Shown here piece after piece: positions 16,967 to 24,698 of a stretch of 64,000 bases of DNA. Position numbers and translations under genes: made by a program. Under the pieces are notes generated by a model. It saw only the letters and a list, made by a program, of their open reading frames with translations. It did no database searches and had not been told where the DNA came from. Positions within the stretch are counted from its first letter, which is position 1. Each line of letters opens with the position of its first letter. The DNA comes from Acaudatibacter sp035532115 (GTDB lineage Bacteria; Pseudomonadota; Alphaproteobacteria; Caulobacterales; Caulobacteraceae): NCBI GenBank assembly GCA_035532115.1, contig DATKRO010000070.1, positions 75,673 through 139,672 of the forward strand, written 5' to 3'.

Positions 16967-17947
16967 GTGTCCCATAGCGAGGCCCGCGCCGCCCGCAAGC
17001 CGTCGCGGCTAGGCCTGTGGGCGCCCTTCGCCTTTGCCGTGCTTCTCGTGCTCGCGTGGAGCGGCGCATGGCTCTGGCTGGAGCGCGAGACCGAGCAGCG
17101 GCTCGACGGGGCCGTCGCGGCCCTGCGCGCCGACGGCGACGCGGTCGCCTGGGGCCGGCTGCGGGTGGGCGGCTACCCGTTCCGCCTGGACCTGGATTTC
17201 GACAACCTGCGCCTCGCCGAGCCTTCCGGGTGGGCGCTGGCGGCGGCGCAGCTGAAGACCGAGGCCTACGCCTGGGCGCCGATGCGCTGGATCCTGGTTG
17301 CGCCCCGCGGAATCGCGTTTGCACGCCCGGGCGGGGGAGCGGTGCGCGTGGGCGCTTTGGTGCTGCGCGCCTCCATGGAGGACTGGAGCGCCTCGCCGCC
17401 GCATCTCGTGGTCGAGGGCAAGGAGGTGACCTTCGCCCCGATGGCGGGCGGACGATGGTTTCCGGTATCGAGCGCCGCCAAGCTCGTCTTGGCCACCCGC
17501 GCCGGACCCCGGGATCAGGGAGCGATCTATCTGAAGCTGGACCAGGCGCGCGGACGGCTCGCCGACCTCCTGGCGGGCGTCGCCGAGCGCGGTCCGTTCA
17601 CGCTGACGGCCAATCTGGTGTTCAACCACGCCAGCGCCGCGAGGGGACGAGACTGGCCGGCGCTGGTGCGCGCCTGGTCGCGCGCCGGCGGGTCGCTCCA
17701 GGTGGTTCAGCTCAGCCTCGCCACGGGCGAATCCCGCCTCGGCGCGCGCGCCGGCGCGTTTACCGTGGGCGCGGATGGCCAGGTTTCGGGCAGGCTCGAG
17801 GCCAGCCTGGGTTCGGCGCCGGCGCCCACGGTCTCCAGCCGCACCGCCGCCGCAGAAGGCCCAGCACGGCACGTGGTCATCGATTTTCAGGACGGACGGA
17901 CCAGGCTCGGGCCGGTCATCGTCGGGCCGGCGCCGCGCCTCTTCTGA
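16967..17947 (+). CDS. DUF2125-family envelope protein
   Basis: 326 aa with a cytoplasmic basic N-terminus, one signal-anchor helix (LWAPFAFAVLLVLAWSGAWL) and a long beta-rich periplasmic region. YPFRLDLDFDNLRL is the family's characteristic early motif. DUF2125 is largely alphaproteobacterial and its members have no firm biochemical role, though the architecture resembles inner-membrane lipid-transfer-like proteins. GTG start. It is followed 57 bp later by hisC. Confidence 0.82.
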   Translation: MSHSEARAARKPSRLGLWAPFAFAVLLVLAWSGAWLWLERETEQRLDGAVAALRADGDAVAWGRLRVGGYPFRLDLDFDNLRLAEPSGWALAAAQLKTEAYAWAPMRWILVAPRGIAFARPGGGAVRVGALVLRASMEDWSASPPHLVVEGKEVTFAPMAGGRWFPVSSAAKLVLATRAGPRDQGAIYLKLDQARGRLADLLAGVAERGPFTLTANLVFNHASAARGRDWPALVRAWSRAGGSLQVVQLSLATGESRLGARAGAFTVGADGQVSGRLEASLGSAPAPTVSSRTAAAEGPARHVVIDFQDGRTRLGPVIVGPAPRLF

Positions 17948-17951
17948 TATC

Positions 17952-17972
17952 CTCGCCCCTCGCCCCTCGCCC
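17952..17972 (+). repeat. Three tandem copies of a 7-bp unit
   Basis: CTCGCCC is repeated three times in tandem between the DUF2125 stop and hisC. It lies about 30 bases upstream of the hisC start and could be slippage-prone, but it may simply reflect base composition. Confidence 0.7.
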
Positions 17973-18004
17973 CCGCCGCCTTGGCCATGTAAGAGGCCTC
18001 GCCC

Positions 18005-19141
18005 ATGAACGCCCAGCCGCCCCCGCCCGCAGATATCGGCCGCTTCGCCATGCGCCGCCCTCAGCCCAAGCCCGGCATCGTCGAGATTACGCCGTACAAG
18101 CCGGGCAAGGCGATCGCGGCAGGCTTCGAACACCCGGTCAAGCTCTCCGGCAACGAGAACGTCCTCGGCTGCAGCCCGAACGCGCGAGAGGCCTTTCTGG
18201 CCGCCGCCGACGGGCTGAACCTCTATCCCGACGGGCGCGGCGGCCCGCTACGTGCGGCGCTGGCGGAGCGTCGCCGCCTCGAACCCGAGCGCCTCGTCCT
18301 GGGCTGCGGCACCGACGAGCTCCTGCATCTGATCAACCAGGTGTTCCTGGAGCCGGGCGACAACATCGTTCAGGGCCAGTACGCCTTCGGCGCCTATGCC
18401 ATCGGCGCGCGCGCCTGCCAGGCCGAGGTGAGGAGCGCCGCCGAGCCCAACTTCCGCCTCGACGTGGACCTGCTGGCCGGGCTGGTCGATGAGCGCACGC
18501 GCCTCGTGTTCGTCACCCAGCCGGCCAACCCTACAGGGACTTTCCTCGCCTCAGACGAGCTCGCGCGGCTGCATGCGGAGCTGCCGCCAAGCGTCGTGCT
18601 GGTGGTCGATGCCGCGTATGCCGAATTCTGCACCGACCCGCGCTTCACCGACGGCCTCGAGCTGGCGCGGCAGGCCGAGAACGTCATCGTCACCCACACC
18701 TTCTCCAAAATCCATGGGCTGGCCGCCCTGAGGGTCGGCTGGGCCTATGCGCCGGCCGCCATCGCCGACGCCATCGATCGCATCCGGCCGCCCTTCAATG
18801 TCTCGACCCCCGCCCTCGCCGCCGCTGTGGCCGCTCTGGGCGACGTGGCGTTCCAGGAGAGGTCCGTGGAGCATGTCGAGCGCTGGCGGCCGTGGCTGTC
18901 GCAGCAGCTTGGCGGGCTTGGCCTGGCCGTCGTCCCCTCGGGCGCCAATTTCGTCCTCGTCGAGTTTCCGAACACGCCAGGCAGGACCGCACCCGAGGCC
19001 GAAGCCTTCCTCGCCGCGCGTGGCCTGCTGGTTCGTGGTGTCGCCGCCTACGGCCTGCCCGCGCACCTGCGCGTTACCATCGGCCTCGAGGCGGACAACC
19101 GCGCCCTCGTCCGGCGCCTCGCCGAGTTCCTGAAGGCCTGA
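18005..19141 (+). CDS. hisC: Histidinol-phosphate/aromatic aminotransferase
   Basis: PLP-dependent class I/II aminotransferase, 378 aa. SGNENVLGCSP near the N-terminus, TQPANPTGTF for the cofactor, VVDAAYAEF for the aspartate that contacts the pyridine nitrogen, and the Schiff-base lysine in THTFSKIHGLAALRVGWA are all present. Such enzymes act in histidine synthesis and often transaminate prephenate or phenylpyruvate too. Seven bases separate it from the prephenate dehydrogenase gene, which favours an aromatic role. A good AGAGG lies before the ATG. Confidence 0.92.
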   Translation: MNAQPPPPADIGRFAMRRPQPKPGIVEITPYKPGKAIAAGFEHPVKLSGNENVLGCSPNAREAFLAAADGLNLYPDGRGGPLRAALAERRRLEPERLVLGCGTDELLHLINQVFLEPGDNIVQGQYAFGAYAIGARACQAEVRSAAEPNFRLDVDLLAGLVDERTRLVFVTQPANPTGTFLASDELARLHAELPPSVVLVVDAAYAEFCTDPRFTDGLELARQAENVIVTHTFSKIHGLAALRVGWAYAPAAIADAIDRIRPPFNVSTPALAAAVAALGDVAFQERSVEHVERWRPWLSQQLGGLGLAVVPSGANFVLVEFPNTPGRTAPEAEAFLAARGLLVRGVAAYGLPAHLRVTIGLEADNRALVRRLAEFLKA

Positions 19142-19148
19142 GGCCCGG

Positions 19149-20081
19149 ATGTCCGCGATCATCTACCCCAGGATGGCCGTGGTCGGCTGCGGCCTGATCG
19201 GGTCCTCCGTGATCCGCGCGGCCCGGGCGGCTGGCGTCGTCGGCGAGGTCGCCGTCGCCGACGCCAGCGAGGCCGTGCTGGAGCGCGCCGCCGAACTCGG
19301 CCTTGCGGACAGCTGCAGCACCGATCCGGCGGGAGCGGCGCGCGGGGCCGATCTGGTGGTCTTCGCGGTGCCGGTCATGGCCATGGGCGCCGCGATGGCC
19401 GCGACCGCGCCGGCGCTGAAGCCGGGCGCCACGGTCACCGACGTAGGCTCGGTGAAGAGCGCGGTCGCCGACGCCCTTTGCGCCGCCGCACCGGATGGGG
19501 TCTTCGTCATTCCCGGGCATCCCGTCGCCGGCACCGAGCAGTCCGGCCCCGACGCGGGCTTCGCGTCCCTGTTCCAGGGCCGCTGGACCATTCTGACGCC
19601 GCGTCCGTGCGAGGACGCCCTCTACCAGGCGGCGCTGGAGCGCCTCACCGCCTTCTGGATGGCGCTGGGCGCCAGGGTCGAGCTGATGGACGAGACCCAC
19701 CACGACCTGGTGCTGGCGGTCACTTCGCACCTGCCGCACCTGATCGCCTACAACATCGTCGGCACCGCCGCGGATCTCGAGACCGTCACCCAGGGCGAGG
19801 TGATGAAGTATTCCGCCGGCGGCTTCCGCGACTTCACCCGCATCGCCGCTTCCAACCCGATCATGTGGCGCGACGTCTTCCTCAGCAACCGCGACGCGGT
19901 GCTGGAGATCCTCGGGCGCTTCACCGAGGATCTGCAGGCTCTGTCGCGCGCCATTCGCTGGGGCGAAGGCGACAAGCTTGAGGCCCTCTTCACCCGCACG
20001 CGCGCAATCCGCCTGGGCATCGTCGCCGCCGGCCAGGAAAGCCCGGAGCCCAATTTCGGCCGTGATCGCGAGCGGGGCTAG
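19149..20081 (+). CDS. Prephenate/arogenate dehydrogenase
   Basis: Tyrosine-branch dehydrogenase of the TyrA family, 310 aa. The dinucleotide-binding GCGLIGSS is at residues 14-21. DVGSVKSAV and IPGHPVAGTEQSGP carry the conserved substrate-binding residues, and ETHHDLVLAVTSHLPHL follows. No ACT or chorismate-mutase domain is attached. It forms an operon with hisC. Its stop overlaps the stop of the convergent START-like gene. Confidence 0.92.
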   Translation: MSAIIYPRMAVVGCGLIGSSVIRAARAAGVVGEVAVADASEAVLERAAELGLADSCSTDPAGAARGADLVVFAVPVMAMGAAMAATAPALKPGATVTDVGSVKSAVADALCAAAPDGVFVIPGHPVAGTEQSGPDAGFASLFQGRWTILTPRPCEDALYQAALERLTAFWMALGARVELMDETHHDLVLAVTSHLPHLIAYNIVGTAADLETVTQGEVMKYSAGGFRDFTRIAASNPIMWRDVFLSNRDAVLEILGRFTEDLQALSRAIRWGEGDKLEALFTRTRAIRLGIVAAGQESPEPNFGRDRERG

Positions 20082-20676
20082 GGCCGGCGCGCCAGCCGGG
20101 CGATGCATTCGCGGTGCAGGTTCTCCAGCACTTTGGACGTGGACTCCTCGAGCCCAAGCCGCACCAGCGGCGCCGGCATGAAAGTGCGCGCGGCGACGAG
20201 GTTGACGTAGGTCACCTGGGTCGCGCGGCCACCGGCGAGCGGCGTCAGCCGCCACGCGCCCTGCTCCGGGACAAGGTCGCCGCCCACCGCGTGGAAGCGG
20301 ATGGAGCTGAACGGCCGGTAGTCAGACCTCTGTAGATGTTGTGGAGGGCGGGAAACATCAGGCCGCCCCGCGTCACCTGCTCGCGCACGTCCCAGGCGCC
20401 CGCGGGGTCGGCGGCTAGCACGCGGCAGCTCGCGCCGGCGATCAGGCGCGAGGTTTCGCGGCAATCGGTCATCACCCGCCAGACGACCTGGGCAGGAGCG
20501 CCGATATCGATCGCAGCCCGCACCAGCCCGGCGCCGCCCGGCTCGGCGGTCACGTGCGAGACGGCGCGCCCCCGGCCGAGCTCGGCCTGGCTTCGCGCGC
20601 CCGGCGTCCAGCTCGGGGCGGCGCCTGCGAGCGCCGCCGTCAGAACCGCCGCCAATCCGATGCTGTCCAGCCCCAT
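20078..20676 (-). pseudogene. SRPBCC/START-like domain protein, frameshifted
   Basis: A secreted START-like (SRPBCC) protein with a signal peptide (GLDSIGLAAVLTAALAGA) and a lipid- or polyketide-binding fold. The first frame reads well to FPALHNIYR and then runs into nonsense. Family-like sequence continues in another frame from SDYRPFSSIRFHAVGG to the end (ESTSKVLENLHRECIARL). The break is at about 20329-20332, where removing one AG from AGAG restores a single frame of about 199 codons. Either a recent inactivating 2-base insertion or a sequence error. The rest of the gene is undamaged, which favours error or a very recent event. Confidence 0.8.
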
Positions 20677-20770
20677 GTGCGCGCCCCGGCTCAAGGCGGG
20701 ATACGCGCCGGGCGGCTCGGTGGATCACTACCAGGAGCGCGGCCGAGCGAGCTGTGGCGCGCGGCGCGTC

Positions 20771-21601
20771 TCAGAAGAACGCGAAGGCGCGGATCTCGAT
20801 GCTCTCGCGCGGCGGCGCGCTCGTCGGCGTGGTCGGATCGTCGAACGACGAATGCGCGCACCAGCGGGCCGGCCCGCCAGCGTCGGAGTCATAGACCTTG
20901 AATACCAGGGCCTCGTCGCGAAGCATGCGAGGGAAGTAGATCCAGCGGTGGCCCGGGTTGCGGCGGACGAGATAGATCTCGCCGACGCGATCGGGGAAGC
21001 GGCGCTCCGAGGCGATGAGGTCTTCAGGAGCCAGAGAGCGGGCGTCGATCACCGCCAGGGGGTTGCGCTCGACCGGCCGATCGATGGCGCGCCAGACCTG
21101 TATGATGGCGAAACGACGGCTCGACAACATCTCGGCCTCGCCAGGCAGAAGGTCGCGCAGGCGCTGTGGACCGGACCATTCGGTGTAGTCGTTGTGCACC
21201 GACTTCACCGGTTCGCGAATCCGGCGCGCGGCGCGCCGGTCCTCGTCGCTGGACCGCAGCGTGTGGTCGAAGACGTGCACGCGCCTTGCTCCCGATCGCT
21301 CGGCGATCAGCCGCTGCATTTCGGGGTAGTAGACGCTGTGCAGTTCGTCGGCGTCGAAGAAACTGTGCATCCGGGTCGGATGGCTGGCGAGTTCGAAGCC
21401 GCTCGCATCGAGCCCGAACTCCCCGTGGCGCCGGCCGTTCGCGATCGAGACGACCTGCTTTTCGTAGGTCCCGGTCGTGCGCCGCATCAGGCCGTCCGGG
21501 CCGCCCGTCTCGTTCACCGGCTTGACCCCGGTCCAGACCGCATAGCTCATCGGCGCCTGGACGGCGTCGCCCGCAATGCTGGCAGTCTCGGTCAGGGACA
21601 T
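20771..21601 (-). CDS. CmcJ/NvfI-family oxidoreductase
   Basis: 276 aa. Similar to the CmcJ/NvfI/AsaB group, which includes a cephamycin methoxylation component and fungal secondary-metabolism proteins. Recognisable family segments are SVHNDYTEWSGPQRL, AIIQVWRAIDRPVERNPLAV and the C-terminal CAHSSFDDPTTP...RESIEIRAFAFF. There is no neighbouring biosynthetic cluster, so a role in general oxidative metabolism or detoxification is as likely as in a natural product. Reaction unknown. Confidence 0.75.
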   Translation of the reverse strand: MSLTETASIAGDAVQAPMSYAVWTGVKPVNETGGPDGLMRRTTGTYEKQVVSIANGRRHGEFGLDASGFELASHPTRMHSFFDADELHSVYYPEMQRLIAERSGARRVHVFDHTLRSSDEDRRAARRIREPVKSVHNDYTEWSGPQRLRDLLPGEAEMLSSRRFAIIQVWRAIDRPVERNPLAVIDARSLAPEDLIASERRFPDRVGEIYLVRRNPGHRWIYFPRMLRDEALVFKVYDSDAGGPARWCAHSSFDDPTTPTSAPPRESIEIRAFAFF

Positions 21602-21672
21602 GCTGGCCTTTTCGGCGGCGCCGACGGGGCGCCGATCGTCAGGACATAGGCGCCCGCGCCCGAACCCTCAAG

Positions 21673-24468
21673 CTACCTCAGGTGCGCCACGGTCGCCTCG
21701 ATCGCCTCGACCAGCCCCATGCGTTCGAGGCGCACCCCTTCGGGCAGACCGAGGAAGAGGCGCGTCGGGGCGGCGGCGTCGAGCATCACGAAGACGCCGC
21801 GGTCGTCGGCGCGCCGGATCAGACGGCCGAACGCCTGGGCGATGCGTCCGCGCGCGACGGCGTCGTCATAGGCCTTGCCGCCGAAGCGGTCGCGCCGGGC
21901 CTTGTGCAGCAGGTCGGGTCTCGGCCAGGGCACCCGGTCGAATACCAGCAGGCGCAGCGCGCGCCCGGGAACGTCGATGCCGTCCCTGACCGCATCGACG
22001 CCGAGGAGGCAGGAGTCTTCCTCGGCGCGAAAGATGTCGACCAGCGCGCCGGCCTCCAGTGGATCGACGTGCTGCGCGTAGAGGGCGAGACCGCGGTCGG
22101 CGAGGGGCGCGGCGATCTGATCGTGCACGGCGCGCAGGCGGCGGATGGCGGTGAAGAGCCCCAGCGCGCCGCCACGGGCCGCCAGGAAGAGTTCGCGCAT
22201 GGCGGCGGCCACCTGACGCGGATCGTTTCTCCCTACGTCGGTGATCACGATGGCGCGGGCGTTGGCGGCATAGTCGAACGGCGAGCCCAGCCGCAGCGTC
22301 TTCGGCGGATCGCCCAGGCGCGCCGAACCGGTGCGCAGCTTCGTGAGCGCGAAGGGATCGTCCAGGGTGGAATCGGCCAAGGTCGCGCTGGTCACCAGCA
22401 CGCCGTGCGCCGGCGCCAGCACCGCGGCGTGCAGCGGCACCGTGGGATCGACCCAGTGTCGCCGGTACGCCGCGTCGACAGCCCGGCCGAAGTGGAAAGT
22501 GGCGTCGAACCAGTCGACGAATTCGGGGTCGTCCTCGGCCTCCTCGCCCAGGGCGGTCAGCATCGAGCGCCAGGCGGGCAGCGTCATCCGTGCCCGGCGG
22601 TCGAGTCCGCGCAGCGCGCCCTCGATCCTCGCCCGCTCGCCGGTGGGAAGCTCCTGCGCGTCGTCGTCGAGCGCGTCGGCCAGGCTTCGGGCCAGGGCCG
22701 CGAGCGGCGCCTCGATCGCGGCCAGCGCCTGCGCCGCGGGCGCCGCGGCGGCGCGCACCGCATCCAGTGCGGGCCGGGCGGCGCACTCCATCCCCAGTTC
22801 AGAGGCGCGGGCGCGGGCGCGCAGCTGCCCCAGCACGGCCGCCAGCAGGGTCTCGATAGGCCCGGTCGGACTCGCCTCGCCGCCGGGCGGCGCGATGCGC
22901 CCGGACCAGCCCTCGCCGGGCAGCGCCGCGGCGGCGCGCACCGCCTGGCCGAGCGCCTCCCTGGCCGCCTTGCGCTCGGCGAGCACCTCGGCCAGGCGCG
23001 CCTCCAGGCCGCGGCCGCGCCGGCTCCGGCCCTCCGGCCCGCGGATCCAGCGGCGCAGCTCAGCCGTCTCCGCCCCGGAAAGCACCGTGGCGAAGGCCGA
23101 ATCGGCGGCCTCGAACAGGTGGTGGCCCTCGTCGAAGACGATGCGCTTCAGGTGCGCCGTCTCCACGTCGGCTGGCCGGCCCCTGGCGGTGCGCGCGCCG
23201 TCGTAGGCCGCCTGGCTCATCACCAGCGCGTGATTGGCGATGACGATGTCGGCGCGCCGCGAGGCGCGGATCGCCCGCTCGACGAAGCAGACGCGGTAGT
23301 GGGGGCAGCCGGCGTGAATGCACTCGCCGCGGCGGTCGACGAGGTTGGCGGATGAGGCCTGGGCTGCCGGACCCACGGCGAACAGCGTCGCGAGCCACGC
23401 CGGGAAGTCGCCGCCGGTCATGTCGCCGTCGCGGCTGGCCCTGGCCCAGCGCGCCACCAGCGCCACGCCGACGAGGTCGCCGCCGCCGAGTTCGGCGGCG
23501 CGCGCCACCTCCTGCAGATTGAGGAGGCAGAGGTAGTTCTCGCGACCCTTGCGGACCACCGCCTTGCGGGCGCGGGCGCGGGCGGCCGGGTCGGGAAAAA
23601 GCGCGCGGCTCTCGCGCTCGATCTGGCGCTGCAAGGCGCGGGTATAGGTCGAGACCCAGACAGCCGGACCGTTCGCCTCGGCCCAGAGCGAGGCCGGGGC
23701 GAGATAGCCGAGGGTCTTGCCGACGCCGGTGCCGGCCTCGGCCAGCATCATGCGCGGCTCGCCCTCGCGTTCACGGGGTCCGAAGGCGTAGGCGCTCTCG
23801 GCGGCAAAGGCGGCCTGGGCGGGCCGCGCTTCGTCGAGTCCGATGCGCTCCAGGAGGACGGCGAGCCGCCGGGCGGCGCCCTCCGGCTCGACCGGCTTGG
23901 CGCCTGGCTCCCCGGGCGGCGCCTCGTCCTCCCACTCCGGCAGCCGCTGCCAGACCTCGAGGCCCGAGCCGCGCCAGGGCCGGCCGATGGCGCGCGAGCG
24001 GAGCGCGCCGACCGCCGCCGGCGCCCAGGCCCAGCTGGCGCGCCCGAGCGTCTCGGCGAGCGCCAGAGCCTCTTCGCGGCCGGGGGTCGGGTGCTGCGCC
24101 AGCTCGGCGAGCAGACACGCGCAGACCTCGCGCAGCGCCTGCGCCTGCTCGGCCGCGTCCCTGGGTTCGGCCAGGCCGAGCGCCAGCGCCAGCCCGCCGG
24201 CCGAGGGCGCGCAGAAGATCGCGGGCCGCACGAAGGCGAAGAGTTCCAGAGCGTCGAAGCGCCGGGCCGACCGCGGCGGCGCCGTCAGTCCCAGCCGGCG
24301 CGCCGTCAGGCCGGCGTGGGCCACGAGCGCCGGCCCGCTCTCCAGCAGAGCGCGCGCTTCGGACGGAGGCACGAGCCTCGCCTTCGCCGCATCGGCGAGC
24401 CCGCACCTCGGTCCGGGCAGCACCACCAGAGCGGGGGCGAGAGCCAGGCTCGGGGCAGGATCGCTCAC
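21673..24468 (-). CDS. ATP-dependent DNA helicase, DinG/XPD type with Fe-S cluster
   Basis: 5'-3' superfamily 2 helicase of 931 aa acting on damaged or structured DNA. Walker A is EAGTGVGKT near residue 243 and the DEAH-type box is DEGHH near 446. Four cysteines for a [4Fe-4S] cluster lie between them (one in NYLCLLNLQ, then ECIHAGCPHYRVC). The C-terminal motif VI is AQAFGRLIRRADDRGVFVMLD. An additional N-terminal region of about 200 residues precedes the motor, as in alphaproteobacterial DinG-like proteins. The GTG at 24468 is chosen because the open frame upstream lies in the divergent promoter region. Divergent from lhr, another repair helicase. Confidence 0.9.
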   Translation of the reverse strand: MSDPAPSLALAPALVVLPGPRCGLADAAKARLVPPSEARALLESGPALVAHAGLTARRLGLTAPPRSARRFDALELFAFVRPAIFCAPSAGGLALALGLAEPRDAAEQAQALREVCACLLAELAQHPTPGREEALALAETLGRASWAWAPAAVGALRSRAIGRPWRGSGLEVWQRLPEWEDEAPPGEPGAKPVEPEGAARRLAVLLERIGLDEARPAQAAFAAESAYAFGPREREGEPRMMLAEAGTGVGKTLGYLAPASLWAEANGPAVWVSTYTRALQRQIERESRALFPDPAARARARKAVVRKGRENYLCLLNLQEVARAAELGGGDLVGVALVARWARASRDGDMTGGDFPAWLATLFAVGPAAQASSANLVDRRGECIHAGCPHYRVCFVERAIRASRRADIVIANHALVMSQAAYDGARTARGRPADVETAHLKRIVFDEGHHLFEAADSAFATVLSGAETAELRRWIRGPEGRSRRGRGLEARLAEVLAERKAAREALGQAVRAAAALPGEGWSGRIAPPGGEASPTGPIETLLAAVLGQLRARARASELGMECAARPALDAVRAAAAPAAQALAAIEAPLAALARSLADALDDDAQELPTGERARIEGALRGLDRRARMTLPAWRSMLTALGEEAEDDPEFVDWFDATFHFGRAVDAAYRRHWVDPTVPLHAAVLAPAHGVLVTSATLADSTLDDPFALTKLRTGSARLGDPPKTLRLGSPFDYAANARAIVITDVGRNDPRQVAAAMRELFLAARGGALGLFTAIRRLRAVHDQIAAPLADRGLALYAQHVDPLEAGALVDIFRAEEDSCLLGVDAVRDGIDVPGRALRLLVFDRVPWPRPDLLHKARRDRFGGKAYDDAVARGRIAQAFGRLIRRADDRGVFVMLDAAAPTRLFLGLPEGVRLERMGLVEAIEATVAHLR

Positions 24469-24698
24469 GGGTCCACGATTACCGCATCGACGCCGAAACG
24501 AACAGTGAACATTGATTGGCGCTGGTCTTGGAGCGTGGTACACAGCCGTAAGGAATAGCCAAGAATGAGTCTGGTCATGACATGGTCCCTGGCGCGCGCC
24601 GGAGGCCAGCTTTCTGAACTCGTTCGTGAGGCGCAGGAAGGCGGGTCGCAGCATTTCGCCGGCTCGGGTTGCGCGGTTCTCGCGCCCTGGTCCGTCTG

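Noticed and set aside
24500..24510. A LexA-type SOS box (GAAC-N3-GAAC) between the two repair helicases
   Set aside because: The alphaproteobacterial LexA site needs a 7-base spacing between the two tetramers; this has 3, so SOS control is not supported.
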